Notes: generated by a model not told the origin, from the sequence alone. Shown: positions 1 through 7,445, counted from the stretch's first letter. The stretch: 33,518 nt of DNA from an uncultured Clostridia bacterium (GCA_944386685.1 CALXCA010000024.1:1-33518), one strand, 5' to 3'. Made by a program: numbers and translations.

Positions 1-540
1 TTCGGTGGCAAAACTTGGTGTGGATTTATAATTGTAAAAAGTTTGGACAAGTATGAACAAAGATACTTAAATGTATCAGCAATTATAGTAACAACATTGT
101 TACTTACTAGACTACCTATGAAACGAGGCGAATGACCGACGGTTTCAGTTTGTATAGGTGTAATAATTCTATTTTACAAATGGGATGTTACACCTAATTC
201 TACTTTAGCTCATTCCCTCTGGTTTCTGTAAAAGGTAGCTATATAGCGTGGAAGTTTGAAACCGAGCAAGGTTTCAAAGAGTAAGAAAAAATTTATTTTT
301 TTCTTGCTCTTTTTTCAATAAATGCAGATATGCAATTTATTGAAAAGCATAACAAATGACAAGTTCATTTGTTATGAGAAAACTAAAAAATGCTAGTAGC
401 AATTTTTAGTTTTGGGTTGTAGGGTTTACCCTGCCACACGGACACTTTTATTAAAAAGTGTTGTAGTGTGTTACAACACATTCTAAATAAGTGCCAATTT
501 TAAGTTTAGTTTGTGTTACTTTATTTAGCTATTTAAGGGA
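1..540. other. hairpin-rich non-coding region, probable oriT
   Basis: No credible gene is present. The stretch is packed with inverted repeats: 62-66/73-77, 88-94/97-103, 155-163/188-196, 255-263/270-278, 278-291/297-310, 351-359/365-373, 381-395/397-411 (15 bp, one mismatch), 443-449/454-460 and 458-465/472-479. A short GGG-TTTA-CCC element lies at 422-431. It ends directly before a MobV relaxase gene. Relaxases of this family nick an origin just upstream of their own gene, so the region is probably the origin of transfer and leader of the relaxase transcript. The nick site cannot be assigned by eye. Confidence 0.6.
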
Positions 541-552
541 GGTAGATATTAT

Positions 553-1734
553 ATGAGTTATGCTATAATAAGAAATCAAAAATACAAAAGAGAAAATCTA
601 AAAGGCATATTTAGACATAATGAAAGGAAAAATGAAAATTATTCTAATAAGAATATTGATAAAGAGAGATCACATTTAAACTATTCGTTAAAAGATCCAA
701 AATATAGTTATGAAAAAGAATTTGAAAGAATAAGAAAAGAATATAATTTAAAAGGTCAAATTAAAACAGTTAGTAACATTGCCTGTGAATATATCATCAC
801 ATCTGATAATGAATTTTTCAATAGAATTGGAGAAAAAGAAACTAGAAGATTTTTTGAAACTGCATATAAATTTGTATGTGAATATAAAGATTTAGGAGAG
901 CAATATATTTTATCAGCTAAAGTTCATAATGACGAGGATACTCCACATTTACATCTAGTTTTCTTGCCTGTTGTTCACACAAAAGATAAAAAAGGAAATG
1001 ATATTGATAAATTAGCTTGTAGTGAATTTTGGAAAGAAAAAGACAGTTACAGGCGATTACAAAATGCCTTTTATGAATATATGATTTCACACAATTTTGA
1101 ATTAGAAAGAGGATTACCAAAAGAAGAAACAGGTAGAGAACATTTGAATTTAGAAGAATATAAAGAAATAACTAATTTTGAAAAGACAAAAGAAACATTA
1201 AAGAATATAAAATTAGAATTACCAGATGTACCTAAAATAGCAGATATAAGTAAATTTTCAATAAAAAGAGATGAAAAGATTTTAGAAGAAATTATAAAAC
1301 CAAAAGATGAATTAATAAATGAATTGTACCAGAATAATTTACTAATGCACCAACAATTATTAAGACAAGCTAAAATAGTAGAAGAAGCAGAAAAATATCA
1401 AATAGAAAGAAATAATATTATGGCTGACAATAGAGATTTGCATAAGCAAATAGATGATATTAAGGCTGAATATAAACAAAAAGAAGATAATTTGGAATGG
1501 AAATACAAGTATAGAATTAACAAATTAGAAAAAGAAAATGGTTATTTGCATAATGTAATATACAAATTTAGAGAAACAATCCATAAGTTTATAGAATGGA
1601 TTTGTGTAAATTTCAATATGGGTGCAGGAGATACACTAATTAGAGATTTTGAAAGAAAAACTAGAATTTGTTTGGATGGAGAAGAACAGATTAAACGAGA
1701 AGAAAGAGAAAAAAATATGAAACTAGAATTATAA
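553..1734 (+). CDS. mobV: MobV-family relaxase (plasmid mobilization/recombination protein, Mob/Pre)
   Basis: Relaxase predicted to nick the origin of transfer and stay bound to the 5' end of the strand passed to a recipient. The N-terminal third has the MobV signatures: an N-rich motif around residues 22-45 (HNERKNENYS, then SHLNYSL) and the metal-binding histidine motif HNDEDTPHLHLVF at residues 125-137, with H125, H132 and H134. Residues from about 250 to the end are a Lys/Glu-rich coiled coil, as usual for this family. The 393-residue length is normal for MobV. The start is fixed by GGGAGG at 537-542, ten bases before the ATG. The hairpin ladder upstream fits an oriT. No replication gene is visible, so this is more likely a mobilizable integrated element than a plasmid. 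MobV assignment is strong; activity is inferred. Confidence 0.9.
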   Translation: MSYAIIRNQKYKRENLKGIFRHNERKNENYSNKNIDKERSHLNYSLKDPKYSYEKEFERIRKEYNLKGQIKTVSNIACEYIITSDNEFFNRIGEKETRRFFETAYKFVCEYKDLGEQYILSAKVHNDEDTPHLHLVFLPVVHTKDKKGNDIDKLACSEFWKEKDSYRRLQNAFYEYMISHNFELERGLPKEETGREHLNLEEYKEITNFEKTKETLKNIKLELPDVPKIADISKFSIKRDEKILEEIIKPKDELINELYQNNLLMHQQLLRQAKIVEEAEKYQIERNNIMADNRDLHKQIDDIKAEYKQKEDNLEWKYKYRINKLEKENGYLHNVIYKFRETIHKFIEWICVNFNMGAGDTLIRDFERKTRICLDGEEQIKREEREKNMKLEL

Positions 1735-1747
1735 AAAGACATCCTGT

Positions 1748-1776
1748 TTGCAATTTTATGTAAAATATGTTATACT
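1748..1776 (+). promoter_or_regulatory. promoter for the DUF4236 gene
   Basis: A TTGCAA -35 box (1748-1753) and a TATACT -10 box (1771-1776) are separated by exactly 17 bases, just after the relaxase stop. Initiation would fall near 1783, about 75 bases before the chosen start of the next gene. Confidence 0.55.
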
Positions 1777-1856
1777 ATAGCCATATTCTCGTAATAAAAT
1801 TCTTTTGTGCTAAGAGAGAATGCAGTACATTAATTTTTCTGAAAGGAGACATCACA

Positions 1857-2039
1857 GTGGGAATTAGTTATCGCAAACGGATTAAAATTGGAGATGGTAC
1901 TTTTTTGAATGTCAGTAAGAGTGGCATTTCTGTGAGCCAGAAAGTTGGCAAAACTACCATCAATTCCAGAGGAACAACAACAATCAACTTAGGGAACGGA
2001 GTGACTTACAGAACGTCTAACAAAAAGAAGAAAAAGTAA
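1857..2039 (+). CDS. DUF4236 family small protein
   Basis: Sixty-residue protein read from a GTG start. The GTG is preferred over an upstream ATG in the same frame because GAAAGGAG lies seven bases before it, and because homology to DUF4236 begins there. The sequence starts GISYRKRIKIGDGTFLNVSK and has the alternating SKSGISVS, INSRGTTTINLG and YRTS pattern of the DUF4236 domain, a beta-rich module of unknown function common on mobile elements and phages. It ends in a run of lysines (KKKKK). Codon use (CGC, GGA, ACC) is less AT-biased than in the relaxase, matching the two genes downstream. Function is unknown. Confidence 0.75.
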   Translation: MGISYRKRIKIGDGTFLNVSKSGISVSQKVGKTTINSRGTTTINLGNGVTYRTSNKKKKK

Positions 2040-2058
2040 TTTGTACAAAAAACTAATG

Positions 2059-2097
2059 GGGTGGATAAGGATAGAATATGTTCTTATCCGCCCTTTT
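2059..2097 (+). terminator. terminator after the DUF4236 gene
   Basis: An 11-bp stem (2059-2069 with 2083-2093, one G-T pair) is followed by CTTTT. It lies 20 bases after the stop codon. Confidence 0.7.
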
Positions 2098-2127
2098 AGC
2101 GTATAAAAGGAATAATATAGGAATATA

Positions 2128-2156
2128 TTGACTTTTATGTAAAGTTATAGTATAAT
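2128..2156 (+). promoter_or_regulatory. promoter for the zinc-finger/coiled-coil gene
   Basis: TTGACT (2128-2133) and TATAAT (2151-2156) with a 17-base spacer. About 130 bases of leader follow, including a 7-bp hairpin at 2212-2233 and two Shine-Dalgarno sequences. Confidence 0.75.
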
Positions 2157-2255
2157 AGATGTTGGTATTCTATGTGCTTATATCAAAGGCAAATTGACTT
2201 TGGTAGCCTAAAGTGTATATGCACAAATACACTATTAAGAAAGGAGAGAAAAACT

Positions 2256-2297
2256 ATTACTGTTAAAAATCTTAAAGAAAGGAAGGAGCACCAGTGA
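2256..2297 (+). CDS. possible 13-codon leader ORF with ATT start
   Basis: A strong ribosome binding site (AAAGGAG, 2240-2246) is not followed by ATG, GTG or TTG at normal distance. ATT at 2256 opens a 13-codon frame (TVKNLKERKEHQ after the start) whose TGA overlaps the GTG start of the next gene in a GTGA arrangement. That geometry suggests translational coupling. The ATT start is unusual, so the reading is tentative; the ribosome binding site could also be a relic. Confidence 0.35.
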   Translation: MTVKNLKERKEHQ

Positions 2298-3805
2298 TCG
2301 ATAAAAGAATTTTACGGTTAACTCCCAAACGTATCCTTTGCCCCTTGTGTGGTGAATGGCATGATTGGGAGGGAAAAACATTACAGTCATATGATGAGTA
2401 TGAGTATAACTCCTACGAGTATGAATGTAATGGTGTTACAGTCAGTATTTGGGTTGTTGAAGATCACATTCGTATTTATGCAGACTCGCCTTGCGACAAA
2501 CTCAATTCAGAGATTAATGTCGATGCAGATTTGCGTGATATGGAGTATGATGGAACCGACCCGGTAATCAAAATTCCTTTTAGCCTGGAGGCCGATGAAA
2601 TCATTTGTGAAAGCGAATGCGAAGACTGCGAATATTGTGATTGTTGCAACTTTGCTACGATTGGTGACAATCGCGATGATGACGAAGATGAATATAACTT
2701 CGAGTTAGAGTTCAAATTCGAATTCGCAAGCAGATACTTTAACAAATATTCTGAGGCAGCTCGTGAGGAAAAGCTCAGACAGCAGCGCGAAGCTGAAGAA
2801 GCCAAGCGTCAGGAAGAACTGGCAAGACAGCACGAAGCTGAAGAAACCAAGCGTCAGGAAGAACTGGCAAGACAGCGTGAAGCCGAAGAAGCTCAGCGTC
2901 AGGAAGAACTGGCAAGACAGCGTGAAGCCGAAGAAGCTCAGCGTCAGGAAGAGCCTGCAAGACAAACCAAATCCAAAACAACAAATCAAGTCAAGGAGGA
3001 AACTACAATGGCAAACAACTTTTTCAACATGAACATGGAATTTGGTCCTAATAAGGACGAGAACATCGCGAGTACCCTTATGGGCATCGCGGTCAAGAAC
3101 GGCGACAGCTGGCGGATTTACGACAAGAAGACGAAGCAAATCACCGATATCGGCGACATGCAGCTCGGCAATCTTCCTATCTTCATTCTGCCTACTACCA
3201 AGCTGAGCGAGGGCGACCTCATCAAGGACGCCGGCGAATACTACTTCGTCATGAAGGTGGATGCAGGCAGCACCCAGACTTTGTGTGCAAAGACTGGCGA
3301 GATGAAGACCGTCATTCCTATCAAGAATGTTTTGGGTTTCAGTTGCTACTCCAAGGTCATCGCTCTCAGCGACTCCATCAATATGGGAGGCGACTTCGAT
3401 GTCGAGAAGCTGGCTATCATGTCCACGATGTGTGGTCAGCCCGGCCAGAACAACCAGATGAACCAGCTGCTTCCCCTGATGCTTTTCAAGGACAAGCTCG
3501 GCGGTGATGACGACATGATGAAGATGATGCTCATGTATTCCATGATGTCTGCTCCGGCAGAAGATGGCGATCAGAACGCCACTATGAACCAGCTGCTTCC
3601 CCTGATGCTTTTCAAGGACAAGCTCGGCGGTGATGACGATATGATGAAGATGATGCTCATGTCTTCCATGATGGGCGGCAATATGGCAGGCAACAACAAC
3701 CCTGTCATGAGCTACCTGATGCTCGATATGTTCATGTGTAAGAAGAAGGACGAAAAGGCTCAGCAGCCCGCTCAGACTCCTCCTCCTCAGAACCCTGCCG
3801 AATAA
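2294..3805 (+). CDS. zinc-finger/coiled-coil protein with an independent C-terminal protein in frame
   Basis: 503 residues, function unknown. The N-terminal part carries a CPLCGEWH motif (C16, C19, H23) and a dense Cys/Asp/Glu stretch (CESECEDCEYCDCC, about residues 110-123), both plausible metal sites. Four 15-residue repeats of the type REAEEAKRQEELARQ (2786-2965) form a charged coiled coil. The C-terminal 266 residues look like a separate soluble protein with a globular beta-rich part and two near-identical Met/Asp-rich modules (LLPLMLFKDKLGGDDDMMKM) 126 bases apart. That part has its own perfect ribosome binding site and ATG at 3008. Start GTG at 2294 is set by AAGGAAGGAG. Codon use is far GC-richer than in the flanks, strongest after 3000, pointing to transfer. 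I recognise the architecture from gut Clostridia but no function. Confidence 0.75.
   Translation: MIDKRILRLTPKRILCPLCGEWHDWEGKTLQSYDEYEYNSYEYECNGVTVSIWVVEDHIRIYADSPCDKLNSEINVDADLRDMEYDGTDPVIKIPFSLEADEIICESECEDCEYCDCCNFATIGDNRDDDEDEYNFELEFKFEFASRYFNKYSEAAREEKLRQQREAEEAKRQEELARQHEAEETKRQEELARQREAEEAQRQEELARQREAEEAQRQEEPARQTKSKTTNQVKEETTMANNFFNMNMEFGPNKDENIASTLMGIAVKNGDSWRIYDKKTKQITDIGDMQLGNLPIFILPTTKLSEGDLIKDAGEYYFVMKVDAGSTQTLCAKTGEMKTVIPIKNVLGFSCYSKVIALSDSINMGGDFDVEKLAIMSTMCGQPGQNNQMNQLLPLMLFKDKLGGDDDMMKMMLMYSMMSAPAEDGDQNATMNQLLPLMLFKDKLGGDDDMMKMMLMSSMMGGNMAGNNNPVMSYLMLDMFMCKKKDEKAQQPAQTPPPQNPAE
2786..2965 (+). repeat. four tandem 45-bp repeats encoding a coiled coil
   Basis: Four copies of a 45-bp unit, each translating to (R/H)EAEE(A/T)(K/Q)RQEE(L/P)ARQ. 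Copies 3 and 4 are almost identical, so the array probably changes copy number by slippage or recombination. Confidence 0.9.
2993..3010 (+). promoter_or_regulatory. internal ribosome binding site and second start
   Basis: AAGGAGG at 2993-2999 lies eight bases before an in-frame ATG (3008) inside the long coding region. The downstream protein begins MANNFFNMNMEFGPN. This is one of the best ribosome binding sites in the window, so the 266-residue C-terminal protein is very likely also made alone. Confidence 0.75.
3458..3673 (+). repeat. duplicated 90-bp Met/Asp-rich module
   Basis: The segment at 3458-3547 recurs at 3584-3673 with very few changes (126-bp spacing). Each copy encodes MNQLLPLMLFKDKLGG followed by DDDMMKMMLM and SMM. 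The near identity at DNA level suggests a recent duplication or gene conversion. Confidence 0.85.
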
Positions 3806-3838
3806 TCGACAGAACCAATAGTTAAATCTCTAATCTAT

Positions 3839-3870
3839 CCCCCCAAGACGTTTGTCTTGGGGGGATTTCT
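3839..3870 (+). terminator. strong terminator
   Basis: Perfect 11-bp stem, CCCCCCAAGAC (3839-3849) with its complement (3854-3864) and a GTTT loop, followed by ATTTCTT. It closes the plus-strand zinc-finger/coiled-coil gene. Confidence 0.85.
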
Positions 3871-3874
3871 TATA

Positions 3875-3920
3875 AAAAGAATAGAGCCACCAAACTTTGC
3901 AGTTTAGTGGCTCCTTGCCA
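3875..3920 (-). terminator. terminator of the phospholipase-like gene (bidirectional)
   Basis: A 13-bp stem (3884-3896 with 3901-3913, with G-T wobbles) and a 4-base loop. On the minus strand it is followed by TATTCTTTTT; on the plus strand a T6 run follows a few bases later. It sits 18 bases after the stop of the minus-strand gene, so two convergent terminators lie back to back. Confidence 0.75.
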
Positions 3921-3931
3921 TTTTTTGTAAC

Positions 3932-4573
3932 TTATTTAGAAATTTCGTCTACAAATTGGGTTGCGATTCTTTCGATGCAGCTCCACAACCTATTATAGTC
4001 AAAAATTTCTCCGGTATATTCTTTTTTCTGTGCCAAATACTCATCCAGCTCTGCCTTCCATGTCTTTTCGCGTCTTGCATCAAACACGGTCAAGCCTGTG
4101 TTGGGCAGAATTTCCGGAATTTCTTCGATGGTGCTGACTGATACATGACCATCTCTCACCAGCAGCTGGTTAATTTCGGTGTATGCACCATACATACCAG
4201 AATGGGAAAAGAAGGTCTTTACATCCCACTCTTTGTTGTTTCTCGGATTGATTACTTTCATCCTCTCAACATCCCAAACGAATTCAGGAATCAAGAACTC
4301 CTCGATGAAATAATAATCCAGATACAGGTGACAGAACATTCCGAACTTAACCGAGTCCTCAGGGACGAACAGGTCTCTTTTTACCAGTTCCATTTCCGGA
4401 ACAAAGAAACCGTCGACAGACGCTTTCTTGCGATAATGAGACTGTTTCTTGTCGGTGGCCAAATCAGGAATCAGGTTGCCGGCCATAAAAGAAACCTTAT
4501 CAAGGGATATGACTGGCTCTAATTTCCGATATACCTCCTCCGCAAAACTAAGATGATACAAAATTCCTGGCAT
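3932..4573 (-). CDS. Zn-dependent phospholipase C/nuclease-like hydrolase
   Basis: 213 residues. The N-terminus MPGILYHLSFAEEVYRKL, the FMAGNLIPDLATDKKQSHYR segment and the FGMFCHLYLDYYF segment match the small zinc-dependent phospholipase C family (PF00882 type). In that family, His/Asp residues in GNLxPD, HYR and HLxxDYY-like motifs bind zinc. There is no signal peptide, so the protein is probably cytoplasmic, unlike classical secreted phospholipase C. The substrate cannot be predicted. The start is set by GAGGAGG (4580-4586) six bases before the ATG. It is transcribed alone from a consensus promoter and ends in a clear terminator. GC-richer codon use groups it with the two preceding plus-strand genes as one imported block. 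Confidence 0.75.
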   Translation of the reverse strand: MPGILYHLSFAEEVYRKLEPVISLDKVSFMAGNLIPDLATDKKQSHYRKKASVDGFFVPEMELVKRDLFVPEDSVKFGMFCHLYLDYYFIEEFLIPEFVWDVERMKVINPRNNKEWDVKTFFSHSGMYGAYTEINQLLVRDGHVSVSTIEEIPEILPNTGLTVFDARREKTWKAELDEYLAQKKEYTGEIFDYNRLWSCIERIATQFVDEISK

Positions 4574-4644
4574 ACTATTCCTCCTCGTAATAAAGTTTTA
4601 AGGATAATTCATGACAGCCCTATTATGAGCTATCATTAAATTGC

Positions 4645-4694
4645 GTAATGATCCATTACAAGCAAATTATACTACTTTTTCGACATTATGTCAA
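4645..4694 (-). promoter_or_regulatory. promoter and palindromic operator of the phospholipase-like gene
   Basis: On the minus strand TTGACA (4694-4689) and TATAAT (4671-4666) are 17 bases apart, a perfect sigma-A promoter. A palindrome GTAATG-ATC-CATTAC (4645-4659) begins right after the -10 box, over the expected transcription start, where a repressor would block initiation. The regulator is unknown. Confidence 0.75.
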
Positions 4695-4710
4695 TTCTAT
4701 ATTCACAGTA

Positions 4711-5848
4711 TTATTTGTTCCTTAAAATCCACTCATAAACCTCATCTTCAGAAAGTTCACCGTGTTTCAATTTAGCGATTTTCTCTTTGGCTTGTTTTTT
4801 CCAATTGTCAAACTCTTTCTTTAGATTTTTATCATTTTTATTTTTATTAACCATAGCGAATTTTTGTTGATATGTTTTTCTATATTCTGCATAAGCAGAT
4901 TTTTCTTGTAACCTTCTATTATAAGAAAGTATTGCTCCTTGCTCTCTACAAGTTTTCCCATTTTCTTTTGGATAATCGCAGTAAATTTCATCAAGCCTTG
5001 AATTAGGTATAAAATACATACCACAGTTTTGACATTTTTTGATTGGATAATTATCAATTTTTGATAATTCTTCCAATATAGCATAACAGACACTTGAAAT
5101 ATCATTGCTTTTATGAGTATTAACTATAGAAATAAGCATTCCTTCTTCTTTTAATTTTTTTAGTAAATCATAATCCGATATATGTCCTAAATCATCATAT
5201 TTATTTGAATAGTTATCTGCAATAATTTCATCATTTTTTATATAAGAATATAATTTTCCTTTTCTCTTTATAAGATATACAGCATATCTTTGAGAATGAG
5301 TAAATGGTCTTAAATCTTCATTTTCATTTATGTTATATATATAATTAACCGCATCTTTTATATTTTCTTGAACATATATAAGTTGATCTTTTAAGTTATT
5401 ATATATTTTTTTTGTTTCTTTTAAATATGTTTCATCATCTCCATATTTTCCTTTTAATTCAAATTTATAATTTTTATCTAAATCTTTTAATAATTCAAAA
5501 CCATATGCATAGAAAAAGTCTTTATATGCAGTTTCATATGTAGATAAGTTCGCATTTAGAAATTTTAGTAGTAATAATCCAAGTCTTTCGACAAAAGGAA
5601 AATATATATTACCTGGATGTTTTAATCCCATATCTGTGCCTTCTTTTTCTTTCCATCTTATATATCTTGTACCACCATTATTATTTAGTCCGATTCTTAT
5701 GAGAGTTTATATCTTTATCATTATAATCAAATGAAAAGTCTGCCTTGTAGAAATATAAAGGAGTAGAATAATATTCTTCTTTCTTTTCTTTATTAAACCA
5801 AATATAAAAATCATCAAAATGTTTTATTTCTGGTAAATCAATATTCAT
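4711..5848 (-). pseudogene. DUF6076-like zinc-ribbon protein, broken by a frameshift
   Basis: The C-terminal 306 residues (from ATG 5631) form one open frame with a zinc ribbon, KKCQNCGMYFIPNSRLDEIYC followed by a later Cys, typical of DUF6076-like proteins of unknown function on mobile elements. The start is not at 5631: no ribosome binding site is there, and the frame stays protein-like for another 22 codons upstream (RIGLNNNGGTRYIRWKEKEG). An ATG at 5848 with a G-rich ribosome binding site opens a 55-codon frame (MNIDLPEIKHFDDFYIWF...) that ends at 5681 in a different phase. The two frames overlap between about 5709 and 5681, so one insertion or deletion there splits what was a gene of about 380 codons. 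Either a real pseudogene or a sequence error. Confidence 0.7.
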
Positions 5849-5906
5849 TTCAAAATCCCCCCCAATTCCTTAAATATAAATATATATATATTTATATATC
5901 TTACAG

Positions 5907-5963
5907 ACAATTTTTAAAATATTAAAAATTGTACTTGACATCTTAATTATATTATACTATAAT
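5907..5963 (+). promoter_or_regulatory. consensus promoter with adjacent palindromic operator
   Basis: TTGACA (5935-5940), 17-base spacer, TATAAT (5958-5963): a perfect sigma-A promoter. A perfect 11-bp inverted repeat (5907-5917 and 5922-5932, spacer AATA) ends two bases before the -35 box. The helix-turn-helix protein encoded next may be the factor that binds it. Confidence 0.8.
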
Positions 5964-6034
5964 GCTGATATAAATACAATAGCTTTTGAAATAATTATTG
6001 TTTTAGAATGTAGACAAAAAATTAACTAAGATGA

Positions 6035-6502
6035 ATGGAGGTGATTAGAATAGATAAGAATCAAAAAATTATAATATTATTTTATGAAGAACATAAAAGA
6101 CCAACAGATATTGCAAAAGAGTTAAAGGTGAGTAAACCTTATATTACAAAGGTTATTCAAAAAGATGAAAGATATATTAAAGAAAAAGAATATAGAAGTA
6201 ATTTAAGCAAAGAAAATCACAAAGTTTGTAAAAGAAATTATATAAATAAGAGAAGACAAAAAGAAAAACTAGAATATCAGGCTATGATTATACAAATTAA
6301 TAAAGATAATGAGTATTTATCAACTAAAAAGGAAATATCGGATTTAGCTTTTGTAAAATGGAATAGAGATATGTTTAGGTACGATAAGAATAGTAGTAAT
6401 TTAATTTTGAGAAAAGGATTCAAATTTGCTTTTGATGTACCAAAAAGAGTAAGTAATGTTGTAAATGCAAATAGTATAAAAAGTAAAAGAATATATGTAT
6501 GA
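6035..6502 (+). CDS. small helix-turn-helix DNA-binding protein
   Basis: About 155 residues. Residues 10-45 (KIIILFYEEHKRPTDIAKEL, then KVSKPYITKVIQKD) form a clear helix-turn-helix like those of sigma-region-4 or Trp-repressor-type regulators. The rest is basic (KRNYINKRRQKEK) and ends in a C-terminal domain I do not recognise. The best ribosome binding site (GGAGGTGA, 6037-6044) lies inside the frame just after the ATG at 6035. True initiation may therefore be at a non-standard ATT/ATA (6044 or 6050), or the ATG may be used without one. It is transcribed from the promoter at 5935 beside a palindrome, so autoregulation is plausible. A terminator follows directly. Confidence 0.65.
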   Translation: MEVIRIDKNQKIIILFYEEHKRPTDIAKELKVSKPYITKVIQKDERYIKEKEYRSNLSKENHKVCKRNYINKRRQKEKLEYQAMIIQINKDNEYLSTKKEISDLAFVKWNRDMFRYDKNSSNLILRKGFKFAFDVPKRVSNVVNANSIKSKRIYV

Positions 6503-6537
6503 AATATACTTTGAAATTGTTCAGAGTATATTTTTTT
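6502..6537 (+). terminator. terminator after the helix-turn-helix gene
   Basis: Stem 6502-6514 with 6521-6533 (13 bp, G-T tolerant), loop of six, then a T-run to 6537. Confidence 0.8.
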
Positions 6538-6587
6538 GTTTTAGTAATAATTTTTTATTTTTAATAATAGTATTGAAAAGGAAGTAG

Positions 6588-6776
6588 GTGAGAATTTTGA
6601 AAAAGGCTTTAAATATTACTTTTTATAATCCTAATACAGAGGAACAAATAGTACAAGCTATGGCTGGAGTTCTTGCTTATAATTTAGCTGAGAGTGATGA
6701 CAAAATAACATTTGATTATAAAACTTCGAGTTCTTATCAAAATTCTCACGAAGAAATGGAAGAATTAGAAATGTAA
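6588..6776 (+). CDS. small acidic protein of unknown function
   Basis: About 60 residues. Two starts are possible: GTG at 6588 behind AAGGAAG, or TTG at 6597 behind AGGTGAG, giving MKKALNITFYNPNTEEQIVQ. The latter reads more like a natural N-terminus. The protein is acidic at the C-terminus (SHEEMEELEM) and has no membrane segment or known motif. Similar small proteins accompany recombinases on integrative elements, but I cannot name a family. A terminator follows at 6802. Confidence 0.5.
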   Translation: MRILKKALNITFYNPNTEEQIVQAMAGVLAYNLAESDDKITFDYKTSSSYQNSHEEMEELEM

Positions 6777-6801
6777 AATTAAACAATAAATACTTAGAAA
6801 G

Positions 6802-6824
6802 CATACTAATAAGTATGTCTTTTT
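6802..6824 (+). terminator. short terminator
   Basis: CATACT-AATA-AGTATG (6802-6817) followed by TCTTTTTG. Confidence 0.65.
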
Positions 6825-6863
6825 GTTATTTTTATAAAAAATATAAAAATTTACAAATAAATA

Positions 6864-6892
6864 TTGACAAAAAGAAAAACAAACAGTATAAT
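6864..6892 (+). promoter_or_regulatory. promoter for the 168-residue coiled-coil gene
   Basis: TTGACA (6864-6869), 17-base spacer, TATAAT (6887-6892): perfect match. It lies inside the longest open frame, which shows that the true start is further down, at 6939. Confidence 0.8.
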
Positions 6893-6938
6893 CGAACAAA
6901 AGTTTGAAATAAAAATCAAAAAGAATGGAGTGGATTTT

Positions 6939-7445
6939 ATGAAAACAAATTTATCAAATTTAATGAATGTAGTTGCAGAAGAAGAAAGAAAATTCTCAGA
7001 ATACGGGTGTAATGTAAATGAATATGCATATAACACATCAATTCAAGAATTAGATGGAAAAGTTAATGTAATAGAGGACTATACTGAAGATTTCAAAAAA
7101 ACATTTGAAGAATATAAAAATACACAAATAAAGATCACAAAAATAAAATCAATTATATACGAAAAAAATAACACATTTAAGTTACCAGATGGAAGAACTA
7201 TTCAAGAAGCTATAGTTGATAATACAAACTTAAGAAAAATGAAGTCTTTATATAGTTCATTACTAAATAAAAGAAATTCTAAAAGAAGAGTTACAGAAGT
7301 AAATAATTCATATTTTGAATGCAAAACATTGAATTATGATATAGAAAAAATTAAGAATGAGAATGAATTAATCGAAAAGAAGATTCAAGAAACTGATTTT
7401 GAAATATCAAAGTTGAACTCAATAGAATTTGAAGTTAATATTTAA
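6939..7445 (+). CDS. coiled-coil protein, weakly DUF6847/DIP1984-like
   Basis: 168 residues from ATG 6939, chosen because the promoter at 6864-6892 lies upstream and a GGAG ribosome binding site is at 6927-6930. The protein is mostly heptad-like Lys/Glu/Ile sequence. It has a LPDGRTIQEAIVDNTNLRKM segment in the middle and an asparagine-containing C-terminal helix. That layout recalls the DIP1984/DUF6847 family of small helical proteins, but the match is by eye only. No catalytic motif. Probably cytoplasmic. Confidence 0.6.
   Translation: MKTNLSNLMNVVAEEERKFSEYGCNVNEYAYNTSIQELDGKVNVIEDYTEDFKKTFEEYKNTQIKITKIKSIIYEKNNTFKLPDGRTIQEAIVDNTNLRKMKSLYSSLLNKRNSKRRVTEVNNSYFECKTLNYDIEKIKNENELIEKKIQETDFEISKLNSIEFEVNI

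Noticed and set aside
2786..2965. CRISPR-like direct repeats
   Set aside because: Units are contiguous without spacers and lie in frame in a coding region; they encode a coiled coil. No CRISPR array or cas gene is in the window.
4145..4522. 125-codon plus-strand frame opposite the phospholipase-like gene
   Set aside because: It lacks a ribosome binding site and lies wholly inside a minus-strand gene with family motifs, promoter and terminator.
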